Assembly (NCBI GenBank): GCA_902810755.1
Contig: CADDYT010000104.1
Location: 1-22,531 of the forward strand
DNA: 22,531 bases
Origin: Chloroflexota bacterium
GTDB lineage: Bacteria; Chloroflexota; Ktedonobacteria; Ktedonobacterales; Ktedonobacteraceae
Direction of reading: 5' to 3'
The notes under the pieces were generated by a model, which saw only the letters and a program-made list of their open reading frames with translations, made no database searches and was not told the DNA's origin. Shown here one piece after another: positions 9,041 through 16,839 of the stretch; positions within the stretch are counted from its first letter, which is position 1, and each line of letters starts with the position of its first letter. Position numbers and translations under genes: made by a program.

Positions 9041-9046
9041 ATTATA
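9041..9046 (-). promoter_or_regulatory. Candidate -10 box for the Gfo/Idh/MocA gene
   Basis: On the minus strand TATAAT lies about 55 bases before ATG 8986, in an AT-rich stretch. The -35 position is poor (TAGACA occurs with too short a spacer of 13), so only the -10 box is offered. Confidence 0.4.
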
Positions 9047-9267
9047 GCATTTTTTTTAATGTCTAGTACCTTCGACCATGCTTGAGCCAATTAGTTTCTG
9101 TAATGCGCCACTGAGACTGGATCTGACACAAATTTGATACTCCCCTGAAAAAGGGATCGCTGAGAGTAGTGGTTGGACTGCTCCCCAAGAACCACTCCAG
9201 GAGGAAGTTTCAAAATACCCCATTTGGAGGTATACTTTGAGAAGTGGTTCAGCAAGGAGCAGATGGA

Positions 9268-9570
9268 ATGACGCAGAAACACTTCAGTCCCGAAGAAAAA
9301 CTGCATATTGTGCGTCAACTGATCAGCGGAGAGAAATACCTCAGTCAGTTGAGCCGAGAGTACAAGGTGTCTCACACCGCCATTAGCAAGTGGCGCGAAG
9401 CCTATCAGGCCAAAGGAGAAGCGGCGTTCTTCCCGAGTGCCGAGCGATCGGTGGAGGTCCTGGAAGCGCGCATTGCCGAACTGGAACGTTTTTGTGGACA
9501 ACTGGCGATGGAGAACACGGTGTTAAAAAAAACCTTGCAGTTGCTTCCGTCCAAGAGCGACACGCGGTGA
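9268..9570 (+). CDS. IS3-family OrfA (helix-turn-helix protein)
   Basis: 100 aa from ATG 9268, chosen because AAGGAG (9254-9259) lies 8 bases upstream; an in-frame GTG at 9244 is less likely. MTQKHFSPEEKLHIVRQLI, then YLSQLSREYKVSHTAISKWREAY is the DNA-binding helix-turn-helix. ARIAELERFCGQLAMENTVLKK is the leucine-zipper-like coiled coil typical of OrfA. The end overlaps orfB, and the run of eight A residues at 9525-9532 (within VLKKTLQ) is the expected site of -1 frameshifting to give OrfAB. The frame itself is intact. Confidence 0.88.
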   Translation: MTQKHFSPEEKLHIVRQLISGEKYLSQLSREYKVSHTAISKWREAYQAKGEAAFFPSAERSVEVLEARIAELERFCGQLAMENTVLKKTLQLLPSKSDTR

Positions 9571-10424
9571 TTGAGCAGGTGCGCCAGCAGATGCCCGAGG
9601 TCTCCATCCGCCAGCTCTGTGGCTGGCTTGGGGTCAATCGTCGCTGGTATTATCAGCAGCGCAAGCAGGGGAAGCGAGAGGCTCAGGAAGTCAAACTGCA
9701 GGAGGCCATCGAGCAGCTGGTGCTGAGCTTTCCCGGCTATGGCTATCGTCGTGTGACCCACGCACTGATGCGAGAAGGCTGGAAGGTGAATCACAAGCGG
9801 GTGTTCCGCATTATGCGCCAGCGCTCTTGGCTTTGCCAGCGCAAGCGACGCACGGTGCATACCACCGATTCGCGGCATCGCTATCGCCGTTATGCCAACC
9901 TGGTCGCCGGTCACAGCTTCGATGCGCCCGATCAGTGCTGGGTGGCAGATCTGACCTACATTCGCTTGCCTGGGGAGTTTGTCTATCTGGCCTGCATCCT
10001 CGATCGCTTCTCGTGTAAGTGCGTGGGATGGCATCTGGGACGGGAACTGGATAACAGCCTGAGCTTGCAGGCCTTAGAAATGGCGTTAGCGAGTCGGGAT
10101 GTCAGTCCCGGTCTCATCCACCATTCTGATCAAGGCGTGCAGTACGCCAACAGCCTCTACGTCAATCGGTTGTACGAGGTAGGCGCGCGCATCAGCATGG
10201 CGGCAGTGGGCAATCCCTATCAAAATGGGGCCGCCGAGAGTTTTATGAAGACGCTCAAGGTCGAAGAGGTCTACTTGAATGACTACCAGACGCTCGAGGA
10301 GGCACGCGCCCACATTGGGCACTTCTTGAACGAGGTCTAAAACGAGCAGCGGCTGCATTCGGCCTTAGGCTATCGGCCACCGAGCGAATTTGAACAGCTG
10401 TATTATCAAGGTCTTCTCAGTTGA
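9528..10424 (+). pseudogene. IS3-family OrfB (DDE integrase) with a late nonsense codon
   Basis: In the -1 frame after the A8 run: KKNLAVASVQERHAVIEQ, the HTH_21-like FPGYGYRRVTHALMREGW, then the integrase core with WVADLTYIRL, IHHSDQGVQYAN and NGAAESFMKTLK, so all three DDE residues are present. At 10338-10340 TAA interrupts FLNEV-stop-NEQRLHSALGYRPPSEF. Family members, and the other IS3 copy in this window (EEVYNTKRLHSSLGY), have Tyr there. A TAC/TAT to TAA change therefore removes the last 28 codons, which continue in frame to TGA 10422-10424. The element is probably inactive or weak on its own. Confidence 0.88.
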
Positions 10425-10544
10425 AACTTGCCCTGGGGTGGTCCCGGGGTTCAGTCCAGGTACTGGGGATAAAAGGATCCCATCCGACAGGCAGGTACTT
10501 CCGTCGGCGAACTGGTCATAGATGTTGTTTTGATGTTGAGGCTA

Positions 10545-10835
10545 GGCGGAGGGAAAGGTAGGCTCCAACTTCACCTGATAGCCCAGCCTCTCTAAGCCGC
10601 GCACCGGCCGCTTCTGGACCACTTGTCGGTTCCGTTAGTCAAAGTAATTGCCTTCAAGTTCCTCGTAGTCTTGGTCTTCCGATAAGAGATGATAGATAAT
10701 CACCAACAGGGTATGAGCAACCGCGATGGTAGCTTTCTTGCCTCCACACTGAGCAACAAGCCGCTGTACTGAGCCGAGAGGTAGGAGTCGTTGGCGTGAA
10801 TAGCGGCATGAGCTGCCTTGATATTCGCGTTAAGA
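10545..10835 (-). pseudogene. C-terminal fragment of an IS110-family transposase
   Basis: On the minus strand, AAHAAIHANDSYLSAQY (about 10815-10765) is followed, after a frameshift, by RLVAQCGGKKATIAVAHT, LLVIIYHLLSEDQDYEELEGNYFD, a TAG, then RNRQVVQKRPVRGLERLGYQVKLEP. This is the Transposase_20 tail pattern (YLSAQYRRL..GKK.AI.AVAH..L.I.YHLL). Nothing upstream survives: the fragment butts directly against the kinase stop codon. It differs in sequence from the intact IS110 at 19.3 kb, so it comes from another subgroup. Confidence 0.7.
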
Positions 10836-10905
10836 TCAAATGCTCATGAGACGATAACCACTGAGATAAGCATCTAGTTGTTTCAATATACCAGATATTC
10901 GCGTT
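10820..10905. repeat. 12-bp direct repeat at the kinase end / IS110 fragment junction
   Basis: gatattcgcgtt occurs at 10820-10831 and 10894-10905. The second copy lies in the kinase coding sequence (Arg-Ile-Ser region), the first just after the kinase stop where the IS110 fragment begins. It may mark the joint of a deletion or insertion. Confidence 0.6.
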
Positions 10906-11858
10906 CGCCCCCACTTTTGTACTTGAGGATTGCGTGATCCTAAAACAAAGTTCACAATCACCATGCCCCGAAGCACTACAAATATCGGCAACTGAGTATC
11001 AAGCTGGGATGGCAAGGCACGCACTTTTTCATAACCCGTAATGTATGCCCGTTGCAACATTGCATAATCTCGTACATCACCTACCATTCGGTACAACGAA
11101 CTAAGCATGGTTGCTACATCTAGTAGATAGTAGCCCCATCCACAATCATCGAAATCGATGACGCCGATATTATTCTGACTGATAATGATATTGCCTCGAT
11201 GCAAGTCAGCATGGGTAAGTCCCCACCTTGTAGCCTCGCAATCAAGTGTTTTAAATTCTTCCTGCACTCGTATACCGACTCTTCTCACTATATTTCTCTC
11301 GTATGCCGTTAATTCTGACGCTCCTCGTTTTGTATGAACTACCGATGATGGACCGAACAAACGATCCCATCCCCAAGATGGACGTACAAACCAAGCGGGC
11401 GGAACGAAGTGTTCTGCATGCTGATGTAGGGAAGCTGTTACTTCACCGATCCGTTCGACTACTGCAGAAGACAATTTTTGGGTTGGAATGTGACCGGGTA
11501 CCCAGCGGAAGAGGACACAGTGACGAGGCGCTGGTACGCCGATTCCCTCTACTGTTATAAGATATTCACCTTTAACGGTCGGTACCGGCACAGGAACCAA
11601 AAGATCAGTATCATGCTTTAGTGCCCTCAGCCATAATAACTCTGAACGCTGTTCTGTCGCTCCATGACCTTCAGCCGCACTAATACGTAAGACAAATTGC
11701 TCATTTTCTCGCGCTTTTACATGATAAACAGCGTTGTCTTCGTACTGTAAGAGCTTAATATTAGCTTGTTGCAATCCGTAGTGTTCAAGAGCTGTTCTTG
11801 CTAGTCTCCGCAAACGACTTAGTTGACCATTGTAAGCCAATGAATCGAATGGCTTCAT
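10836..11858 (-). CDS. APH-fold phosphotransferase (small-molecule kinase)
   Basis: 340 aa, aminoglycoside phosphotransferase / homoserine-kinase-II-like fold. The N-lobe has NAVYHVKARENEQFVLRIS (42-60). The catalytic loop is LTHADLHRGNI (214-224), with catalytic Asp218 and Asn223. IDFDDCGWGYYLLDVAT (234-250) contains the Mg-binding Asp235. The usual N-lobe Lys is Arg (R58), as in many members of this branch. Such enzymes phosphorylate hydroxyls of amino acids, sugars or antibiotics. A role either in making a phosphorylated intermediate or in self-resistance is possible here; the sequence does not decide. ATG 11858 has TAGGAG 6 bases upstream and a candidate promoter just before that. The gene is intact between an IS110 stub and a dead IS3. 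Confidence 0.88.
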   Translation of the reverse strand: MKPFDSLAYNGQLSRLRRLARTALEHYGLQQANIKLLQYEDNAVYHVKARENEQFVLRISAAEGHGATEQRSELLWLRALKHDTDLLVPVPVPTVKGEYLITVEGIGVPAPRHCVLFRWVPGHIPTQKLSSAVVERIGEVTASLHQHAEHFVPPAWFVRPSWGWDRLFGPSSVVHTKRGASELTAYERNIVRRVGIRVQEEFKTLDCEATRWGLTHADLHRGNIIISQNNIGVIDFDDCGWGYYLLDVATMLSSLYRMVGDVRDYAMLQRAYITGYEKVRALPSQLDTQLPIFVVLRGMVIVNFVLGSRNPQVQKWGRTRISGILKQLDAYLSGYRLMSI

Positions 11859-11880
11859 GTCATACTCCTACTACTTATTA

Positions 11881-11909
11881 ATTCTACTCTATTAGTTTCT
11901 ATTTAACAA
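11881..11909 (-). promoter_or_regulatory. Candidate sigma70-type promoter of the kinase gene
   Basis: On the minus strand TTGTTA (11904-11909), a 17-base spacer, then TAGAAT (11881-11886), 22 bases before ATG 11858, implying a short leader. The neighbouring IS3 remnant ends only a few bases upstream of the -35 box, so the insertion stopped just short of the promoter. Confidence 0.45.
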
Positions 11910-11946
11910 CCTATAGTGAACCCCTTGAAGCACTCTAGGTTCAAAG

Positions 11947-13063
11947 TCAACTCCGTAAGCCTTGATAATAAGCGACTTCAAACTCCTGTGGAGGTAAGTA
12001 GCCCAAACTGGAATGCAAGCGTTTGGTGTTGTAAACCTCTTCAATGAACTGGCTGATGTTGCTTTGAGCCTCCTCAAAGCTCTTCAGATAGATCTCCTGA
12101 AAAATCGTTCGGCCTTGGCGTTGTCATAGGGATTGCCCAGTCCCGACATACTGATGTGCATGCCCACTTCTGTCAAACGTTGCACATATGCCTGACCGGC
12201 ATATTGCATGCCACGATCAGAGTGATGAATCATTCCTGGCTTCACGTCACGACTGCTGAGGGCTTGTTCTAAAGCCTCAAGAGCCAGTTGGGCATCAATG
12301 GCGTTTGGAAAGCTTGAAGCCCACACATTTGCGCGAATAGGCATCGAGAATGGCTGCCAGGGAGACAAACGTCGTCGGCAAGCGGATGGAGGTGATATCA
12401 GCTACCCAGACGACATCCAAGGCATCGACCAGCAAATCTTTGACCAGATTGGGATAGACCTGATAGCCATGCTGCGAGTCCGTCGTGGGAGCGAAACGCC
12501 GCTTGAGCTGGCACAAGAGAGACTCCTCTCGCATAATGCGCAGCACTCGTTTGTGGTTGACTTTCCAGCCTTCGTGTTTGAGGGCTGCCGTGACGGGGCG
12601 ATAGCCATAGCCGGGAAAGTCCACAATGAGTTGCTCAATCGCATCACGTAAAGCGGTCTCGTCTCGATCCTGCTGCTGGCTTGATCGACTGGCAGAGTAG
12701 CAGTGTTGGTTTCCCTGCAACATCTGGCAGAGACGGCGCACCAAGAGGTGGGGTTCACTGCTTCGCATCTGCTCGATTACCTCGTGTCGTTCTTGGAGCA
12801 AGCATGCTCAAGACTTTTTTTAACACGGCATTCTCCACCGCCAACTGCCCACAAAATCGCTCCAACTCCGCCACATGAGCTTGCAGCGCCTCATTTCCGC
12901 TCAGTTCTTTTGGGCCAAAGGCCGCTTCTCCTCGTGCCTCATACTCCTTTTGCCAGCGGGCGATCTGCAGTTTCTCGATCAAACCGAGATGTTGAGCAAA
13001 CCTGCCTCAAGCTACCAGAAAGGCGTACTGCGTGTATTGGATGAGTATTTCGCTATTGCTCAT
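11947..13063 (-). pseudogene. Decayed IS3-family (IS150-like) transposase, orfA and orfB
   Basis: OrfA: ATG 13063 gives MSNSEILIQYTQYAFLVA, then TGA, then LIEKLQIARWQKEYEARGEAAF and ELERFCGQLAVENAVLKK. OrfB: LLQERHEVIEQMRSS, FPGYGYRPVTAALKHEGW and VWVADITSIRLPTTF, then a frame break after FKLSKR near 12295. IHHSDRGMQYAG and NPYDNAKAERFF follow, then a deletion of about a dozen bases before EIYLKSFEEAQ, and EEVYNTKRLHSSLGY to TGA 11947. The A-run in orfA (7 A) no longer leads into orfB by a -1 shift. An end like that of the other IS3 (tgaacccc) lies at about 11912-11924; the matching 5' end was not found, so the right side is truncated. Confidence 0.82.
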
Positions 13064-13276
13064 AACCGTTCCCTTCTCCATTGAACATATTCATGAGCAT
13101 ACGCATACTGATTCAGTTGGTAAAGTACGAACAATCTTGTTGTTTGAGGCCATTTTTCATATTCGGCTTCTGGTTGTACAAAACTTACTCTAGCATATAA
13201 CTCCCTTAGCTGTATACTGAATAGTACCCCCGATAACAAGCACTATCTGCTTTGCCGTGTTGTTCGTTCGCTCCAT

Positions 13277-14701
13277 TCAGAGTCTTGTGCTCATCACCTG
13301 AGCTGATCGGATAGACCATGCTTGTAGAGCGGCGAATTCGGCGATCCGAGATGGATCGAGCCCTGGTTTATGCAACCACTGCGAAATACGTACCTTGAGC
13401 ATATCAGCAATCTCGTTACCAATAGCTGGTATTCTTGGAGATGGCAAGATTTCTATCTCATCTTGAGATGATTTCCCTGCTAATTTAGCTGCATAACTTG
13501 TCACCAACGTTTGATAGAATGCTCCGATAGGAATAGTTAATCTCGAATAAGAGACGGAGGCTGGCAAGGTGCCAAACTTTTCGACATGTCGACAAAGATG
13601 ATGAGACAGACCGACAATAGTACTCCACGGTACAGATACACTCTCATTCCATGCTGGCGGTAAATGAAGTGGCCCAAGGACTGAAGGCAGTGGACTACCT
13701 GATACATATGCAAGTGCATTCGTCGTCTTTTTCGCTAGCAAATATACCAAGTCTGCGGATGATACCCAAGGTAAGTGTGTAATAATATCATCAGCAGCGT
13801 AAGCTGCATAAACGGTTTCAGATAACGCAATATCAGAGTAGACCCGTGTCTCATGCAGATACTGATTCACAACGGTCCCAAGAGGCTTTAACTGTACCCA
13901 TGGAAGGCTTTGCAAAAGTTCGATCAGCCTCGTGAAGTTATTCAGCGCAAACGCTATCTCCTTTGCTGTGCGCAGTGGGGGTAGATGTAATGTCTCTCCA
14001 ACCCTTGGATTTCTACCATCGGCGAAGTTCAATTGATCCCAAAACATCTTTGTGACTATACAAGTAGGATGCCCAACAAATATCTGCACAAATTGCTCCC
14101 CTGATTCAGCTCGTTTTTGTAGCATGATAGGTAAATTTTCGTAGAATGTAGTGAAACGCCTTCCATCATGCAATGTGTTGTCTAAAGGACCGATTGCTGC
14201 ACCGCGATGCAAGCAAAGAGTGCCTGCGAACCAATGGGGATTTACTATAGGTTTTGTCTTAGTGAAAGAATGTACGTGGGAAGGCATCCCGAGTAGTCTT
14301 GTTGCTGGAGCTACCTGAGGGCCCCACGAAGTTCCTGGAGTTGCAAACCCACAGAGTTCCCTGTTGAACGTATCTCTAACCAAATCTACCCCTTTACACT
14401 CACGCTCGACAACCTGTTCAATCCCTTCGTACCATCCTGCACATTCTAGATACTCAGCGATGGTAGGATGAAAAGAATGCTTATCGGAGTGATAACCAAT
14501 ATCATGCCTACTAAGCGCTGCAATAACATCGCTTCGAGCTCGTTGCCTCAGTATTCTAGCCTTTTCACCAACTACGAAAAACGTTCCAGTGATCGCACGG
14601 CTTTCGAGAATACGAGCAATATGGAGAATCGCGTCGTCACTCTCTGGGGTAATATAATCTTCCGTATCAAAAGTCAAAACTACCACAATATGTTTGTTCA
14701 T
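13277..14701 (-). CDS. NodB-like polysaccharide deacetylase with an extra C-terminal region
   Basis: 474 aa from ATG 14701 (MNKHIVVVLTFDTEDY), chosen for the GAGAGGAA box 7 bases upstream over an in-frame start 29 codons earlier. NodB-type motifs: FDTED (11-15, motif 1), ITGTFFVVG (37-45) and HSDKHSFHPT (71-80, with the metal-binding His71/His75 pattern). FATPGTSWGP (119-128) takes the place of the RxP motif and lacks its Arg. Such enzymes remove N- or O-acyl groups from sugars with a metal ion. No signal peptide is visible, so it probably acts in the cytosol, perhaps on a small acylated intermediate. About 150 C-terminal residues follow, including SGSPLPSVLGPLHLPP and HVEKFGTLPASV (about 372-383), which loosely resembles pseudomurein-binding-type repeats. 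Function is uncertain. Confidence 0.82.
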   Translation of the reverse strand: MNKHIVVVLTFDTEDYITPESDDAILHIARILESRAITGTFFVVGEKARILRQRARSDVIAALSRHDIGYHSDKHSFHPTIAEYLECAGWYEGIEQVVERECKGVDLVRDTFNRELCGFATPGTSWGPQVAPATRLLGMPSHVHSFTKTKPIVNPHWFAGTLCLHRGAAIGPLDNTLHDGRRFTTFYENLPIMLQKRAESGEQFVQIFVGHPTCIVTKMFWDQLNFADGRNPRVGETLHLPPLRTAKEIAFALNNFTRLIELLQSLPWVQLKPLGTVVNQYLHETRVYSDIALSETVYAAYAADDIITHLPWVSSADLVYLLAKKTTNALAYVSGSPLPSVLGPLHLPPAWNESVSVPWSTIVGLSHHLCRHVEKFGTLPASVSYSRLTIPIGAFYQTLVTSYAAKLAGKSSQDEIEILPSPRIPAIGNEIADMLKVRISQWLHKPGLDPSRIAEFAALQAWSIRSAQVMSTRL

Positions 14702-14857
14702 CGTTACTTTCCTCTCATGTGTCGATAGTGGAGCTGTTCTGCTAGCTACTATTTCCTCCAGATCGATATCCGAAGGTATGTGAACCATACAAGTTTTGCT
14801 TAGGGCAGGAGGCTTTCCTTTTTATTTTATCTTCCAAACGTCTTTTTCCTGCTTCAC

Positions 14858-14887
14858 TTGATAAGTATTATAAGCATAGGATACAAT
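14858..14887 (+). promoter_or_regulatory. Candidate sigma70-type promoter for the rightward genes
   Basis: TTGATA (14858-14863), 18-base spacer, TACAAT (14882-14887). Transcription from here would give a leader of about 250 bases before GTG 15146. This lies in the 444-base divergent gap between the deacetylase and the dehydrogenase, which otherwise holds no supported gene. Confidence 0.5.
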
Positions 14888-15060
14888 AGAAGTAAGTGTT
14901 AAGAGAAGCCTGTGAGCTGTGAGAATAGGACCGTTCGCATATTTTCATAACCGTTTTTGTGCGCAAACTTTTGAATAGAATTACCCAAACAAGACGTCGA
15001 TTTTTTACGCCAACGTCCTTCTCATGGGCGTCTACTATGACCTGGTCAGGTGTATGCCCT

Positions 15061-15122
15061 TTGTCTTTTTCAAAAAGTTGACCAAGACAACAGACTTGGT
15101 TAAATCGTACCCAGTTAACCGA
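15061..15122 (+). promoter_or_regulatory. Overlapping dyads just upstream of the dehydrogenase (operator or switching leader)
   Basis: Three mutually overlapping inverted repeats: A, TTGTCTT (15061-15067) with AAGACAA (15084-15090); B, TTGACCAAG (15078-15086) with CTTGGTTAA (15095-15103), nine pairs with one G-T; C, GGTTAA (15098-15103) with TTAACC (15115-15120). B excludes both A and C. Seen as DNA, the half-site GGTYAA occurs three times, and TTGACC-17-TAAATC could be a promoter covered by the dyad. Seen as RNA, the arms could switch. The ribosome site AAGGAG (15132-15137) lies just beyond. Confidence 0.45.
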
Positions 15123-15145
15123 TATGTGAGTAAGGAGAAACAACA

Positions 15146-16177
15146 GTGAAAGCAGCAGTTTGGTATGGCCCAGGCAGAGAGAATTTCCGGTTGGAGGAAG
15201 TACCAATGCCAACTGTTGAAGAACCACAAGACGTAGTCATTCGTGTCCACTCTGTGTTCTTTGGGGCCAAGGTTGTTCGTGCCATCCTTCAGGGACATCC
15301 CGAGCTTACTGCTCCGACAATTATGGGGCGAATGCTTGCTGGAGAGGTCGTTGCTGCCGGAGCCAATGCTCAGAGCCTTTATAAGGGAGTACGGGTAACT
15401 GTCGATCCGGATGCACCCTGCGGAACGTGTTTCTACTGTCGCAATTTCGAACCCATCCACTGTACAGCCATGACCCATCTATTTCCAGGAGGAATGTCTG
15501 AATATGTGCGAGTTAGGGGGAATTTGACAGCTGGTATCTACCCTATTCCTGAACACGTCTCTTACGATGAAGCGGCTTTCACAGAGACACTTACCTGTGT
15601 TGCTTATGGTCTCCTTAAAGCAAATGTGACCTTTGGCGATACTGTTGTCATCTTAGGGTGCGGAGGTGTAGGACTCGCACATATCCAGATGGCTCGTCTC
15701 CGAGGTGCTACTCAGGTTTTCCTCTCTGGTACACATCCAGAGGCTTTGGCAATTGCACGTCGTCTAGGAGCTTACCCAATAAATGTTCTTTCAGAAGACT
15801 TGCGCCGCATTGTTCAAGAAGCTACGGAAGGAAGGGGAGCTGATGTTGTGATTGAGGCTGTGGGAAGTACTTCGACCTATGAATCAGCATTACAATTAGT
15901 TAGACCCGGTGGAGTTGTAGTTGCGTTCGGCGGTAGTCCGCCGGGGACCTGGATGCGAATATCGCCTAATGAGATTCACTACCGGTCGATCAAGATCATC
16001 GGCGCTTACCACTATACCCCAGGACTATTTAAGCGGACGTTAGATTTAATCAGCCATCGAGCAATTGATCTGCAATACATTTTTACTCATAGTCTACCGC
16101 TTAGTAGTCTTAATGAGGCCGTTGATGTGTATACTAAGCCAGATTGTCGTACTTTAGTCCTTCACCCATCTAACTAA
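15146..16177 (+). CDS. MDR-family dehydrogenase with structural zinc site but altered catalytic zinc site
   Basis: 343 aa. It starts at GTG 15146, with AAGGAG 8 bases upstream. It keeps the structural-zinc lobe PCGTCFYCRNFEPIHC (Cys92, 95, 98, 106) and the Rossmann loop GCGGVG (171-176). The catalytic zinc ligands are missing: SVFFGAK (36-42) stands where CGSD-type Cys is expected, and GRMLAGEV (61-68) replaces GHE. Asp is absent after the second Rossmann strand (SGTHPEA), so NADP use is possible. It belongs to the threonine/sorbitol dehydrogenase-like COG1063 group, but loss of both ligands makes a classical zinc alcohol dehydrogenase reaction doubtful. It is the first of two rightward genes. 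The aldolase follows after 662 bases, so they may be transcribed separately. Confidence 0.9.
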   Translation: MKAAVWYGPGRENFRLEEVPMPTVEEPQDVVIRVHSVFFGAKVVRAILQGHPELTAPTIMGRMLAGEVVAAGANAQSLYKGVRVTVDPDAPCGTCFYCRNFEPIHCTAMTHLFPGGMSEYVRVRGNLTAGIYPIPEHVSYDEAAFTETLTCVAYGLLKANVTFGDTVVILGCGGVGLAHIQMARLRGATQVFLSGTHPEALAIARRLGAYPINVLSEDLRRIVQEATEGRGADVVIEAVGSTSTYESALQLVRPGGVVVAFGGSPPGTWMRISPNEIHYRSIKIIGAYHYTPGLFKRTLDLISHRAIDLQYIFTHSLPLSSLNEAVDVYTKPDCRTLVLHPSN

Positions 16178-16661
16178 TGCGATACTTTGAGCTTCGTAAT
16201 ATTAAGAGCAAGATGAAGACAGTTACCTTGTCATTGGGATATGCAGATCCTTTAGTAGATTTGATAGTATTTGCGCTCTTGTTTCGAAAGTAGTACCAGC
16301 CACAATTTCTTGGAACTTTATGGCAACAGATTGCGGGTCGGTCTACTTTGCAAGAGCTGCGAAGCAGTAGCCGAAGTTTTTTTGGAACAACAGGAACATT
16401 CGTGGATGAATGCTGTATAGTACCCACTGGACCTAGACGAATAATGCATGAAGTAACTGATGAGGCATAATCCGGTAAACAGCGGACTAGTGTTCGATGA
16501 CGCGGTTTTGCCGAAGCCAGAGAAGGCTTCGCGAGGTATACATGATCAGTATTCGCCAATATTGGACAAGCAGAATGGCTATCACTATCGAGGGTGCGAA
16601 TGAGGAAACTTGCATCGTCAAATCGCTTTGATAATAGTGATCTCTGCTTGCTTCATGTTCC
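16178..16661. other. Gap between dehydrogenase and aldolase, possibly a gene relic
   Basis: About 480 bases without an intact gene. One + strand frame reads VGLLCKSCEAVAEVFLEQQE and, after several stops, LMRHNPVNSGLVFDDAVLPKPEKASRG, which could be a dead gene. A minus-strand open frame (16170-16559) has no recognisable motifs. A 7-bp hairpin with a 6-base loop lies at 16512-16531, without a T-run, so it is not a clear terminator. Confidence 0.3.
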
Positions 16662-16746
16662 GGGAAGGTTTTTTCCCCCAGTGAGGAAACTCAGTCTACC
16701 GGCTTGCCTTCTGCAAGTGTTCGGTCTGCTCTTCCTAGAAGGGAGC
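16662..16746 (+). promoter_or_regulatory. Four consecutive small hairpins in the region before the aldolase gene
   Basis: In order: GGGAA/TTCCC (16662-16677); TGAG-GAAA-CTCA (16682-16693), a GNRA-type tetraloop; ACCG...CTTGC-cttct-GCAAG...CGGT (16698-16725), a two-part stem; and GCTCTTC-CTA-GAA-gg-GAGC (16728-16746). They stand about 95 bases before ATG 16840 and could form a structured leader. I do not recognise a known riboswitch class, and each stem alone is short. Confidence 0.3.
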
Positions 16747-16839
16747 TTATGCCCCAGCGAAATCAAACCGATTAACGTTTTTCGTAGTTATAGTAGCTCA
16801 TAGAACAAGACCAACCTTGATTAGAAAGGAATTTCTTCG

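Larger units (their letters stand above)
9174..10458 (+). mobile_element. IS3-family (IS150-like) element with 3-bp target duplication
   Basis: Terminal inverted repeats: the left end from 9174 reads tggactgctccccaagaacc and the reverse complement of the right end to 10458 reads tggactgaaccccgggacca; similarity continues to a shared aagtttcaa. The base triplet GGT flanks both ends (9171-9173 and 10459-10461), which matches the 3-bp duplication usual for this group. It contains orfA and orfB with a frameshift window. The clear ends and duplication suggest a fairly recent insertion. Confidence 0.9.

Noticed and set aside
9405..10034. Long minus-strand open frame opposite the IS3 transposase
   Set aside because: Shadow of orfA/orfB; no motifs and no ribosome site.
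14868..15478. Minus-strand open frames in the divergent gap (for example QVIVDAHEKDVGVKNRR)
   Set aside because: No recognisable family, they overlap the start of the firm dehydrogenase gene, and they cross the dyads and promoter.
16512..16531. Rho-independent terminator after the dehydrogenase
   Set aside because: The 7-bp stem is perfect, but no T-run follows and it lies 335 bases past the stop codon.
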